A stretch of DNA of 64,000 nucleotides, taken from contig JAJKFL010000008.1 of assembly GCA_021186555.1 (NCBI GenBank), forward strand, positions 15,059,936-15,123,935, given 5' to 3'. The stretch is from Reticulitermes speratus. Taxonomy: Eukaryota > Arthropoda > Insecta > Blattodea > Rhinotermitidae. The position numbers and the translations under genes are program-made. Positions 46,601 to 58,184 of the stretch are shown piece after piece; position 1 is the stretch's first letter; each line of letters opens with the position of its first letter. The notes beneath the pieces were generated by a model. It was not told the DNA's origin, searched no databases, and saw nothing but the letters and a program-made list of their open reading frames with translations.

Positions 46601-46851
46601 GCCGATTCCAGTGGCTGTGCGGTCTAATGCGTGGCTCTGCGGCCGCTCGCGTGACGGGATTGCGGGTTCGAATCCCACCGGGGGCATGGACGTTTGTCCA
46701 ATGTGAATGTTGTGTGTTGTGCAGGTACAGGTCTCTACGTTGGGCTGATCACTCATCCAGAGGAGTGTGGTGTGTGTCTGAGTTTGATCGTGAAACCTCG
46801 TCAATGAGGAGGCCCTGGCCCATTAGGGGCTGTTGCGCCATGGGGAAAAAA
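46601..46851 (+). mobile_element. SINE family A, subfamily 2
   Basis: Head GCCGATTCCAGTGGCTGTGC, box B-like GCGGGTTCGAATCCCACC, 3' end GGGCTGTTGCGCCATGGG plus an A-run. It shares the GAGGCCCTGGCCCATTAGGG ending with the other subfamily 2 members. No clear target-site duplication. Confidence 0.9.
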
Positions 46852-46854
46852 TGT

Positions 46855-47515
46855 TTGACACCCTATCCTTTGGTGCTACATAGTCTGAGATACCTACTGT
46901 GTCACCAAACAAGCCACAGATAAAGAAATACGATTCTATACGGTAAGATTATAACGTCTGTCAAAACAGATGAGATGTGAGAACAAATAACATACTGGCA
47001 AAACCACGAAACAAAGGCCTACATAAAATGTTGGGCTTCAAGCTTCAGTAGAATGGGTCATCCACGTCACTTAAGTAAGAAGACAATCAATATGGATACT
47101 CTCGAAATAAGCAGGATATCCATACGCCTGATCTTGGTTACACATTATGTGACGGCAACGTCCGTGGTATAGTGACATGGTTACGGAGTGGTTGATCGAG
47201 GATTCTCAACAAGAAAATGAGATTTTTATTTCCTCCAAAGCCTCCAACACCAGTCTTGCAGCCCAACCTGTCTCCTATTCGATGGGTAACGAAACATCTT
47301 TTATCGTCGTTGGTAGTGTTTTTATGGGGGGTTCTACCTAATTTTCACTACGGCAAATTTTCTTTTTAAGGTGCATTGTCCAAAATAAAACTGAGTGCTT
47401 TGTGTTACGTCCGAGGAAATTGGTGAACGGGACAATTTGTTATTTGTAGGATGTGTTTTGATGTATCCAACTAAGCCAGAAAATAAAGCTTTCAATTTAA
47501 AAAAAAAATTCTTTT
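46855..47515. other. Unannotated region
   Basis: No supportable feature. Confidence 0.4.
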
Positions 47516-47519
47516 ATCG

Positions 47520-47655
47520 TAGAACAGGCGACCGAGGCGTGAAGCTGACCACTACCTCCATCCAGCGCCGAGGTGAACAAATGGATGGACCTGTACCACC
47601 ACCCCCATAGGTCTTCATGGCGGGCATAGGGACAACTTTAACTTTACCTCTTTAG
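47520..47655 (+). mobile_element. SINE family C, diverged 3' fragment
   Basis: GCGTGAAGCTGACCACTACC, TCCATCCAGCGCCGAGGTGA, a CACCACCCCCATAGGTCTTC segment and a closing TTTACCTC correspond in order to the family C body. Divergence is high. Confidence 0.5.
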
Positions 47656-47704
47656 GTTATGAAGATCGGAGTTTGATGAAAATTTCTTTGGACCCTTTTC
47701 AAGG

Positions 47705-47820
47705 TAGGGTTTTGATATTAACGGTATTTCTTTTGGTACTAGCGGTATGTGCTTTTATATTAGCCTACTGTCTTTTATTAGCGGTATTTGTTTTGGTATT
47801 AAAGGTATTTGTTTTCTTTT
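47705..47820. repeat. Imperfect 21-22-bp minisatellite
   Basis: About five units of the type TTTTGGTATTAGCGGTATTTG, each slightly different (TATTAACGGTATTTC, TACTAGCGGTATGTG, TATTAAAGGTATTTG). Confidence 0.75.
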
Positions 47821-47824
47821 CAAC

Positions 47825-50800
47825 ACGCTAGGTGCAAGTGACATAGGGCTGCAATAAACGTAATGAAAATGTTGAAATGAAAACTGCTGTGCAAACGCAG
47901 GAAAATTGTAGTAATTGGAATTTTGAAATATAATAGTGCGATTGTTATTGTTTACTTTGCTTAGACAGAAAAACCTACGGAAGCTGAATATGGAACTGGG
48001 AGAGAGTGGGCACGTATTGTCAAAACACGTCACTTGTTTTGTTCTTTCGTACTGGAAAACTGTTTTAAGTGCACAAATGTCATATGGGACTGAATGTTAG
48101 AAAAAACTTAATTTAATTACTGACTCCCGGATTACTGAAGGCTGTCTCATGCAGTTCTTAGGTCATTCAATGTTGAATGCTGGAACTACCTGTAAATGAT
48201 GAATTGAAGAAAATGTGGAAAGACGAGGTCGCAGCATATTTTGAAGTACTGTCCCGGAATTTTCCTGCCCGCTGTGAGTATTATTCTTGTCCCCATACAC
48301 ATACATTTAAAATAATTTTCAAATATGTATTATGCCTATATATTCGAGAGATTTTTATGAATCTGTTATTGAATTCTGTTTCTTATCGTTCCTGTACACT
48401 TTTTTATCTACATTTTCCTCCACGTCCGCGTCTTTACTATCCTACAGTAAAACACACACTCCACTCTATACGGTATTTCTTCCACCTCATGAAGTAGTCT
48501 CTATGTAATCCGGATCCCCGGCCAGTGCGGACAATTTTGCGCCACATATATAGACCAGTAATTCCCAATTAAATTATGATTACAGTGTTTCATCATCATC
48601 ATAATACACTGTTAGGTAGCACAGTATTTTCTATTCATGGAGTTTAACATCGAGTGTTACCTATACCACGAAGTTTCCTCTCGGTGGTCCGGATTTCCGG
48701 GTAATCCGGACCACCTCTCACCCGATGTAGTCCAGATGACTGACGGACTACTACACTAACATTTTCAGTAGAAATAAATAATTAAATTTTAACACTTGCT
48801 ATTTCTAAAGGCTGCAGTCTTCTGAGATCTGGTATATACGTGTGGTTACCGAAGTTCCGGAGCTTTTTACTTCCCTCTTAAGCGTAGTACACGAATAGTG
48901 GACTTGACTACTTGAACTTGTCTAAAATTCGAGGCAGCAATCTCGTTCGAAACATAAACCACTCCATAAGACGTCTTTTCCCAGAAGACTGCCGTCTTCA
49001 TCAGCAGTGCTGTGAAACCGGGAATATCATTTTCCTGTTCTATTGGTTTCATTATGACTTATTCTAGAGAAAAATTAAAAGGCGAAATAAAATCCGCAAC
49101 GCAGCTGGCCAGCCATACTACCGATACTCTCTGCCCGAAGTCTAGAGCATTACTGCCATCAGGCCTCAGTTCTGTAGGCTGCAATTCACTCGAACGTATC
49201 AAGGTTCTGTGACGTCACAATAACCTTATCTTGCGGGATCCGAACTCAGATACCTCAGTTTTGCAGCCAGCTACACAGCGAAAGTAAAACAATGGCGGGG
49301 GCTACAGTAGATCTGCGGGGACGGGGGTGCTGTTTTGCTGTTCGTCTCTACTGTTACATCCATTCTCCCGCTAGGAGATGAGGGTAGTGAATGTGGCTTG
49401 AAAGGGTAAAAGCCAAACAAACTACTAGTACACAAGGCAGAATGGCAGGGCGTTCTATTTCCGTTTTGTTGCGCATTTCCTGCTTCCTATCTAGCTTCTT
49501 CCTTGTCCATTACTTTTTACACCCTACCTATCTTCTGTCCTTTGTCTTTACCTGTATCACTACTTCTCATGACGTTTCACGTTTCGCTTTACTAGTATAT
49601 ACGTTACGGTACTGAACTTCACAGTTTGTTTATATAGATGAAGTGTGCCATTAAGCACAACATGACATTTGGAAGCTCCAGAATTCGCTGCGGATTTAAA
49701 ATGAACTGGAAGCTTCCACTTTATGTTAATGGCGTCAATTTACTGACTTAGACACAAATATCATGATTAGTATCATTTTCTATTAGCGCTGTATCCGTCA
49801 CTGAACGCATAGTACTTCAAATATTTTTGTCTATAATCTTGTCTACTATGCCACACATATATTACGGCCACGTGGAAAACTTAAATTTAAACGTGTCACG
49901 TTCTATTACTCTAAGTTATTTTACGTCCAGACAAATATTTTGTAATAATAGTAAATTGAACTAGGCCCAATTAAAGTCACATAATATCCGTCCAGATAGA
50001 TTTTTCTGGCTATCGTTAAAATTTTAAACACTTCGTTATTAAGAGGCATTTACTTCTCATGCAATCAAATACCCAAAATATGTAACGCCACTTAACTTCA
50101 GGTCTTATTCTCTCACATTACTTCCCGTGATCTGAAAAGAAACTTCTAAACCTGATGTGTGACGTCCCATTGTAATTCCTAAGACATCAGCTACTAAAAG
50201 ACACAGTAGCACAAGTAGTTTTATTGGAAAACAGTGTCTTTGTTTTGCAGTTCACCTAATATATTTTAAAAGTTATGTTTTTATGAGATCTCATAGCAGG
50301 AAATAAGTTTAATAAAATTTAATGCCATTTAATAACCTTCTTTTACATGTATTTTTACACTGTCTAAGAGCCTGCTGATGACCAGTTAGGATCCAAACAT
50401 GTAGGTGCTTCTATTGCAAAATAAGAGATATTTTTTTCAATAAAACTACTTGTGTTAGACTGTGTATTTTAATGGCTGATGTGAAACTTTTAACAATCTT
50501 TCAAACGCGCCAGGTTCAATGACCCAACTACAAATGGCGCTTACAGAGACGTCATGCAGAAAGTGAAGGCTTTGAAGCACGCTTCTTGTAAAGTCTATTC
50601 GGTTTTCTCCAAGGTCCAGCCATTATAGCTGTTCCAAACTACAAAATATTTCAGGCGCTGAGTCCGTTACACGAGAATTTCCTCTCTCGTCAATGTGCGA
50701 AATGTTCTCTAATTCTTAAGAAACGTCTTCTGTGGCAAGATAAAGCGGTGACTGCATCGCAGCTTGAAGGTTTCAAGACTACTGGCGACTACAATCCTCG

Positions 50801-51695
50801 TTCGCAGATGTTCTGGTAAAGGTCATGACACCGCTAACCGCCTCGCAAAACCGGAGGAAAGCATTTATTTCCTTAAGCAACTCCCAACCTGTCTGAAAAC
50901 TGAGTGGAAATTTTAAGCCACCTTCACAACCCTTTAAAGATTGACGTTCATCTAATTTATAATTAAAATTTCAGTTCCTACTTTAAAAAACGCAGTCCGT
51001 ATACTTTCGGCGAATGCTACATAAAGAAACAGGCTGCTTTATTAAAATCATAGGAAATATATAAATACGCGTACACACTGTGGGCAAAATCCTATCTTAA
51101 AGCTGTAGCAGGGGATATATATCCTGCACTATATACTTACCACCGGGTTATATAGAGATAAAGATTAACAATTCAAGGATCGTCTGAAATAGTCATGCGT
51201 CTGTTGCAAAAGAGGCACTGCGTGTCGACTTGACCTATCTGTCTCGGTTTATGTAAATACACACTGCTAACCGCATATGGATTAGTATGGATTTTAAAGG
51301 ATAGGATAGGATATATTTCTTTACCCACAAAAGGGTCAGGACAGTAGAAGCTCAGGCTTCCAGTTAGGAATAATGCCACTATTTGAGAGGAGGGACTGAG
51401 GAATACCACAAAATTTCTAGGACATGTAGGGCAGCTTGCGAAATGAAACTTGCGATTAGAGTCCTGTTTAAGAGCCATGATATAGGTAGTAACTGCTGTA
51501 GCCCTAGACAGCTGGACTTCTCAGTCTTGTAATGAGAATACTCTAAAGCAGGCGTCTTAAATACGGGGCCCGCCTAGTTCATTTTAAGCTTCCATCTGAC
51601 TATTTTCTCTTCATACAATGTATACCAGCTGGATGTAAAGGTTCTTTTAACTTACAAAATTACATTCTGTCACGACCCAAAAGGCTCAACTATGA
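47825..51695. other. Unannotated region
   Basis: Almost 4 kb without a supportable gene. A small H-like segment (CTTCTGAGATCTGGTATATA) lies near 48818. A motif at 50370-50420 (CTGCTGATGACCAGTTAGGA then CAAACATGTAGG) resembles the hammerhead repeat but has lost the GAAA. A GGATA/GATAG-rich stretch lies at 51296-51312. Confidence 0.4.
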
Positions 51696-51698
51696 TGA

Positions 51699-51872
51699 TT
51701 CATATCTTCTGAAATATTACGTCGTGTCGACTGGTATTTACTGGCGTTTCGGAGTCAAGTAGTCTAAATCTGACTGGACTGCTTGACCCAGAAAATGGAA
51801 GCATGACACTCTCCGAAACGTCGGTGACTACGTATTTACTAGTTCACACAATGTAACATCCCAAAATATATG
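51699..51872. repeat. Fold-back family H, diverged complete copy
   Basis: Left arm TTCATATCTTCTGAAATATT to GGCGTTTCGGAG (51699-51754) is mirrored by CTCCGAAACGTCGGTGACTA to AAATATATGAA (51811-51872). A second inverted repeat, TCAAGTAGTC and GGACTGCTTGA, sits in the centre. The arms have drifted and contain indels. Confidence 0.72.
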
Positions 51873-51879
51873 AACCTGC

Positions 51880-53245
51880 ATTGGCACCTGTGTAAGAACC
51901 TCAAACTCTGCAGGCTCAAAAATGTTTTCTAACCCTGCGTTAGGAATTCAGCAACTATAACATTACCGAGTCGCACGTGGAGGGAAATAGCCTGCAGCCC
52001 AACGCCACGGCAGCTGAAGTACCGGTATGACCAGCCAGTAATAACATCTGTAGTAGAAAATCCAACGTTTGTTTTATATTTTCCTAATAATTTCTTACAG
52101 GGTTTGTGGAACTTGATGTGTGAGACGACAACGCGCAGCTTTTACACTTCTCTTTCATGTCAGGGCATAGGCCTTTCGACACAGCCCAGCTTCATGTCCA
52201 TCTTTCACGTGGTCTTTTCTTCCTGCAGGTTGAAAATGGAGGACGACGTCCGGTTGCCTACCTTCCTCCAATTATCCTTACCACTTCTAATCTTGTTTAA
52301 AATTCAGAGTATATTTAATTCCTATCTTACATTTTCATTCCGTACGTGATCATGCAAGGTTCATCTCCAGATTCATCTCAGGAATTTCAATTCTGAAGCT
52401 GCACGTGACTTTTTTCTTTCTTTTTTTTTTACGGATCCACCATTCATTTCCATAGAGAAAGGCTGATACGGCCATAATTTTACAGAACATAAGCTGGGTT
52501 TCACTTCTAGTACATGTCGTTAAGTTTCGTTTAAACACCCCGCCCACTGCTCAATAAACTTTTAAATTCAGTACTTATAACACAATTCAGTTTTGTTATA
52601 TAAAATATTCATTATAATGTTTTCGGTTACAAACTTCTTTATTGCCTGATATCAAACGTTATCCATCTTAAATATCCAAGTTATCCGTTTGGCCCGAGTA
52701 CGACATGAGTTTGCGACTCCTGTAAATTATTACCTGCAAGACAGCGTCTATTAAGAATACACAAGCCAGGCAGCTGCACGGTGTCCATTTAGTAGCGGTA
52801 TTAGAAACTTGCAGACAACATGTTTTCACATCGCACTTGCAAGACAACAATGTACATTCCTTTGGACGTGACTGTGAATATGTTATTGGGAGCCTACAGG
52901 GGATACACACAGCCCAAGGGATTTCGAATTACTATCCTACTGTTTTTAAATATTTCAGGAAACTGGAATTTCCCTAGAGTAGTAAACGACGCACCAGAGG
53001 TTATCAATAATCTCTGACCTCTGAATTCAGGTACAATTGTAGACCTTTTTATGCCAGTCTGGGACTCAGACCACGAACATTATGGGAAACTAAGAAGGAA
53101 GGAACAGTGTATGAATTAGAATTTTATTGAGGAGTCAAGGCTCGTGGAATGTGAAGCTGTACCTTTTCAGTAGTGTTTCCCAACGTAAAGGTAACGTTTT
53201 CATTGTCCACGCTTTGGAGGTATTTAGGAGGAGCACAGGTATAGC
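51880..53245. other. Unannotated region
   Basis: No supportable gene or repeat. Confidence 0.4.
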
Positions 53246-53249
53246 TTCA

Positions 53250-53460
53250 CTCATTCTTAACCTCCCGGTCGCTTTAGCTCAGGGAGAGAACCCTTCTACA
53301 CATTTAATAAGACACTGGGTTGGACCTAGACCTGGTCTGGACGGTTTGGAGAAGAGAAAAATCTCTTGCCCCTACCGGGATTCGAATCGTGGGTCGTCCA
53401 GTCCGTATCCTAGATGCCATATCGATTACACAATCTCGGCTCCGATTTCCGACGTTTCGA
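53250..53460 (-). mobile_element. SINE-like element family D, copy 1
   Basis: On the minus strand a tRNA-like head contains GGACGACCCACGATTCGAAT and CCCGGTAGGGGCAAGAGATT. The body ends with GAGCTAAAGCGACCGGGAGG. The body end resembles 54040-54130 and 59140-59360 (complement of CGGTCGCTTTA-CTC). The plus-strand frames across it are shadows. Confidence 0.6.
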
Positions 53461-53539
53461 AGTAATATGTGCAGTAAAAATTTCCTACAAATTTCGCCGG
53501 AACGAAATCCCTAAATGTTTAGAAAAGAAATGTATATTA

Positions 53540-53754
53540 ACCTTGATTTCAGGCTTCCGCCGCGATGTTGATGAGATCTGCGCTCTTCTGGGATATTACG
53601 CGGTGTCGTGTGGTAATTGTTTACTGACGTTTCGGTACAACGTATCGGTCCCATCTTCACGGGTCAAGATGGGACCGACACGTTGTCCCGAAACGTCGGT
53701 AAAAAATTACCATACGACGCCGCGTAATATCCCAGAAGAGCGCAGATCTCAAGT
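53540..53754. repeat. Fold-back family H, best-preserved two-arm copy
   Basis: The left arm is AGATCTGCGCTCTTCTGGGA to ACTGACGTTTCGG, and the right arm its inverse, CCCGAAACGTCGGTAAAAAA to AGAGCGCAGATCT. The outer CGGCGGAAGCC end is present only on the left. The centre holds CTTCACGGGTCAAGATGGGA. A 9-bp direct repeat, TGTATATTA, flanks it (53531-53539 and 53755-53763), consistent with insertion. Compare element 772-1016, which has the same head-to-head layout. Confidence 0.8.
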
Positions 53755-53764
53755 GTATATTACC

Positions 53765-54035
53765 AAGCTGTAATTTTTCTGAAAAATAAACTTATTAGCG
53801 GTTTACAAGACCACGCACAATCAGTTCCCATTAACATTGTTGTAAAACCGGCAGCAGTTTTAAGGTCGCCTACTCGAGGTCTGTGCTCACGTTGCTCTGA
53901 CGAACATCGTACAAGAGTGAACAGACGGACTGTACATGTGAAAGGTAAGGCTGCCACCATGCTGTGAACACGTACTACGGAGTTTACATGTAATTAACTG
54001 AGGTTTTAACAACGAAACTACATACAGGTGTGTCA
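53765..54035. other. Unannotated spacer
   Basis: No supportable feature. Confidence 0.4.
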
Positions 54036-54039
54036 CCAC

Positions 54040-54130
54040 ATTCAGGGTCCGGTCGCTTTATCTCCGGAAAGAAGCCCTCGGTTACCCACTGAAGATAATT
54101 CTGGGTGGGTGCCGGTGCAATCTGGACATG
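54040..54130 (-). mobile_element. SINE-like family D fragment, copy 2
   Basis: GGTCCGGTCGCTTTATCTCC and ACCCACTGAAGATAATTCTG-GGTGGGTGC match the corresponding part of 59140-59360. The head is missing. Confidence 0.5.
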
Positions 54131-54139
54131 ACGCAGAAA

Positions 54140-54905
54140 ATTACATTTTTGTCTGGCTCGCCAGTAGTTGCTGACAGTATTACTCTGACTCAAGCACAGT
54201 ACACGTACTATATAAATATCTGAATGATAAACATTCACTTTGAAGGTAATGACACTTTTAACTCGTAAACAAACACAGAACATTTTTAAAATGAAGGTAA
54301 TATGTATTAAAATTAATGTCTTTCAATTCCGTTTAATGTACGTAATTTCATTATAGTTTACAAAAAAGAACTGTTTCAAGACAATAAAATAACCACTAGT
54401 GTCAGTGATAAACACTCCTAAGGTGAAAGAGTGAGACACTCAGAGAGTGGAGAAAAATACACGTCGTCCGGATAGAACTCGCAGACTGGAGACGACGAGA
54501 TTTTAAAGTAAACACCGACGGACAGGAGCGGATTAAAGTGTATGTTATCTTAGTTCTAAAAACATTCAACCCCTACGTACTCTATCTACAGCAACATGTA
54601 TTTTGCTGATTTTTGTGGGTACATGCGAAAGAATCCACGCCCAAGGCTCCTGTCCTCGACCTATATACCAATGGAGTTCACACATAATTTCAATATGTCA
54701 ACGTCGAAATTTAAATGTAGTATGCATAATATGCCTTACGCTAGTTTCGTGCAAATTTAAACACATCATTGAAAAGCTAAAAAACGGTACATACATGCTA
54801 GTGAATTCGAACGTAATATTCAACTCGTGTTGTTTTTTAAATACGCATTAACTCGAATGACAGTTAAAATAATCTGATCATAATGAAGTTTATGTTACGC
54901 CCGGC
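54140..54905. other. Unannotated region
   Basis: No supportable feature. The frame at 54603-54851 is unrecognised. Confidence 0.4.
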
Positions 54906-54914
54906 AGCCATAAT

Positions 54915-55340
54915 TTTATAGGATGAGAAGTTCTGGCGTTTATCAAAAGGACAGTATACGCTACTGTGGAAACGCCAGGACCAAATTTGCAAGCCAAATT
55001 TTAGTGGAGACTCCTATACCAAATTTCATAAGCATCCGTTCAGCAGTTTTCGAATGTGATATACAGACAAGCCGACAGATCTGAATTCTGTACAGCGGTT
55101 TGAGTTTGAGAGCTTCTTTCAAAGAGAACATAAAATGGTAAAGTGATCCTGTGAATATTCTTCTAGAAACATAAACATTTGTGAAGTTGTGGGCAGACGA
55201 ATTTATGTGACAATCATTACATTAGAAGTAAACGTGAATCTATGAAATAATTTTGTAGGTGTGTATGCTCACCCCCTCAAACAACTCAAAAACGGATTAA
55301 CGAATTTTAATGAAACCTACTGTGAATATCGGTGCCGGCA
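54915..55340. repeat. Possible dispersed repeat family L, copy 1
   Basis: Contains ACCAAATTTCATAAGCATCC, GTTCAGCAGTTTTCGAATGT and ATATACAGACAAGCCGACAG, then AAAACGGATTAACGAATTTT. This word set is widely scattered in arthropod genomes. Parts (GTGGAAACGC, CAAATTTCATGAAACTCTGT, CGGACGGACAG) recur at 60895-61245. It may be the non-coding end of a transposon; class unknown. Confidence 0.4.
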
Positions 55341-55534
55341 AAATTCAACAAATCTCTTCTGTTTCCTACCACCATGGTGATATCCAGAACTCCTGATATT
55401 CCATCCACATTTCTGCAGATTAACGTGCTTTTTAAAGTGTTATTTAATGACGCTGTTAACTGCTTAGATTAAATTGCGTCGGTGACAGACGAATTAACGA
55501 GTATGGAGCACCCGTGGAATGACAGTGACAGGGG

Positions 55535-55670
55535 AAACGCGAAAACCTCGGAGAAAAACCTTTACCCGTGCCACTTTGTCCACCACAAATCCCATATGGG
55601 ATAGCCTGCGATTGAACCCGGGCCTCAGAGGCGATAGGCTGGCGCCTAACAGAGCTTTAACACGTCGGTC
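55535..55670 (-). mobile_element. SINE family G, copy 4
   Basis: The minus strand reads GCCTCTGAGGCCCGGGTTCA, then ATATGGGATTTGTGGTGGAC, AAAGTGGCACGGGTAAAGGT and TTTTCTCCGAGG, in the same order as 32385-32560. Confidence 0.65.
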
Positions 55671-55674
55671 TGCA

Positions 55675-56120
55675 GGCTCACAAATCTTACAGTCATTTTT
55701 GCAGAATGCAAAAAAATGTATACTGGACAGGTAACAGTGCTTCTTACTGCTGTCAAGGCTCCGTGTGTTATGATGGAAATTAGGGTCAGTAATTCTTAAA
55801 AAGCATCCCGTGTTTATGACAACTAAGATACGTGTAATACATGTATTTAATGTTAGGTTTAATGGCGACAGCTAACAAAGCAATTTAGCGGTGCACACAC
55901 AGTTCTGAGTACATATGGGTCGTAGAAAAGTCTCTACGATATGTAGAAAAGTTCCTTTCCGTACTGAGAATTATAAACTGTGTGCATGTCATCTTTGGAA
56001 TTATGTGTGACAAAATTCAACACGGCGGATTGAAGTTAAGCATAAAGGACTAAACGAAGGCGGACATGATCATACCTAAGGCCTATGCGGGTATTTTCTC
56101 GCACAGTATGTACACATGTT
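55675..56120. other. Unannotated spacer
   Basis: No supportable feature. Confidence 0.4.
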
Positions 56121-56122
56121 AA

Positions 56123-56124
56123 AT

Positions 56125-56197
<73 letters not shown>
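56123..56197. repeat. (CA)n(TA)n compound microsatellite
   Basis: About 15 CA units, an interruption, then about 19 TA units. Self-complementary TA runs of this length tend to extrude and vary in length. Confidence 0.95.
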
Positions 56198-56198
<1 letters not shown>

Positions 56199-56199
56199 C

Positions 56200-57335
56200 A
56201 CTCAAGGTTATCACAGGCATGAAGCACTTCAAATCTGAATAATTTAAAAAAAACGGATTCCTACAACATACAGTAAATTTCTAATAAATTACACGGTGTC
56301 ACATCCCAGAAAATAATATTGTTAAATTTATTTATGCAATATGATTCACTAATATTCAAAACTAAACAATGTTTATTAGATATATTTTCAAACGATTTGC
56401 GTTTATTACACAAATACTAAGAATCCGTGTTATTACAAGACCTCGGAGTAGAGAGAATTTGCATTACTATGCAGTTCTATAGACATAGTCTGAAAAAAAT
56501 TGCAGAGACACTGACAATTGCCGGTACGCTTGAAAATAAAAAATAATTGACTGACGAATTACAGAAGGTGTAGAGCTGAATGCATTCCACTTCAAATTCT
56601 CCTTCCATTCACTGCGCCCCTCACAGAACACAGAAACGTTGCATAACTACAGAACAATGTTCACAAACTCTCAAACTACTGTCAGCGACGCAATTTGTAA
56701 TCGTTCAAAGTTACAACAGAAATTCAATGACAATGATCTCAGACAAAGTTCTTGTTCGCTAACCTTTAAAACACCAATTTAATGTGCGTCACATTGAGGA
56801 CGAAGTATTTAGAAGAATCGATAGGGAGATTTAATACAGAATTTTGAAGAAAGTACTTTGGTGCAAATTGAAATAATGTGAAACATTAGGCTTGAACTAT
56901 GCGAGGGAAGGACAAAAGTTGGAACTGGATCACTGAATGAAAGGCCTTTGTAACCCTACATAATGCACCTCACTTTCAGAAGTTATCAAAGTGTGTCGTT
57001 CAATAGTGACGTATCCCTTTACAGAAATAAAGAAGGCTTACAAATGCAAACAAAAAAAAAAAACTAAGAATTTGCTTTCGTTTAATGTTTACAATGAAGT
57101 ATTACAGCTTTAAGTTCTAGATTGTTAATTAAATATACTTCTTTAAATTCTACAGCGGTATGAAACTCTACACATGCACCGGCTTACCTCGAACTAGACT
57201 AAAACATGCTTCTTCCGAAAGGCGTCATAATAATATAGCTTACGGGCTACTTATATGTGGATCAGACAGGCGTCGTTATTATTTGTATACGATGAGCTGC
57301 ATCTCTAGCAGTTAAATTGTTCTATTAGTTCAATC
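56200..57335. other. Unannotated region
   Basis: No supportable feature. Confidence 0.4.
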
Positions 57336-57339
57336 ATCT

Positions 57340-58035
57340 TGCTGTCAGTACGTATTTCGGTTCTGATATGCACATGCCATCACTCTTGTTTTATCAGTAC
57401 AAATTTTAAAACTGTAGTCCATATAAATTTTATTTAATACGTACATGTAATGCTAGCTAGAGGTCTTTTTCAGATTTGGCAATTTCTGCCCGGACGTCTG
57501 CAAACAAAAGAGTGCCTAAGGTAGTCTGATTTATTCGAAAGTTATACCTTAATCTGTTTTGCTACTGTCTTGCAGTATTATCTACGTATACATTAAAACG
57601 TATGAGTGATAACGCGCACTCTTGTTTCACTCCTTCATTTATTTATACCAGTTTTACTGTTTCAGGCTATTCATTATCTGTTACAGTTTTGCATTTAGGT
57701 ACAAACATTGTACCTGTCTTACTAAATGTTGTGGAAAACCTTTATCAAGCATGATTTGCCACAGTTTATTTCTTATAAGTTTATCGACAGCTTTCTCGTA
57801 ATCCAGACACATAAGCAGAGTCGCTACGTTACATTTTCCTGTGTTTCCCAATAAGCTAACTAATTATGATGCAATCTGTACATGACCGTCTGTGTCTAAA
57901 CCAACTCTGTGCCTCATCTGACAAGCATTCACATACAGTGTTTATTACTTGTGTAGTTATCTTTATGTATATTTTCTATCCAGAATTAAGCAAACGTAGA
58001 CCTTGGTCATTTTCCCAAGATCCAATTAACAAGTA
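57340..58035 (-). pseudogene. Non-LTR reverse transcriptase relic
   Basis: The minus strand preserves reverse transcriptase motifs in order across shifting frames: SWFRHRRSCTDCI (the QAGFR-GRSCTD motif, about 57868-57905), LCLDYEKAVDKLIRNKLWQI then FPQHLVRQVQCLYLN (the FIDFEKAFD motif and helix, about 57700-57815), EGVKQECALSLIRFNVYVD (the G-KQGC-LSP-LFN motif, about 57580-57640), and LLFADV (57493-57504). The last stands where the catalytic FADD/YADD is expected, with the second D lost. KICTDKTRVMA follows at about 57380-57410. Several stops and frameshifts occur, so it is inactive. A truncated SINE A sits just beyond its 5' side. Confidence 0.82.
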
Positions 58036-58042
58036 TGGATAA

Positions 58043-58169
58043 TTTTTTTTTTCAATGGCTCGACAGCCCCTTGGGGGCCTAGGCCGCCTCATTTTTCGAG
58101 GCTTCACGATCACACTTTTTAGACACACCACACTCGGTAGGACTCCTCTGGACGAGGGACCAGCTCGTC
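58043..58169 (-). mobile_element. SINE family A, 5'-truncated, subfamily 1
   Basis: T-run (A-tail) at 58043-58052, then the complement of the subfamily 1 3' end through GACGAGGGACCAGCTCGTC, where it stops. The tRNA-like head is missing. AGTATGGATAA (58032-58042) and AGTATGCACAA (58170-58180) may be the target-site duplication (8 of 11). Truncation at the head side is what incomplete reverse transcription would give. Confidence 0.85.
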
Positions 58170-58184
58170 AGTATGCACAAATAG

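Noticed and set aside
48945-49015. GCTGATGAAGACGGCAGTCT on the minus strand as a hammerhead core
   Set aside because: The fold available is a simple hairpin (AAGACG, AGTCTTC), and GAAA does not sit correctly after a stem II.
50370-50420. Further hammerhead candidate, CTGCTGATGACCAG...CAAACATGTAGG
   Set aside because: GAAA is replaced by CAAA, and stems I and II do not pair well. At most a relic of the same repeat.
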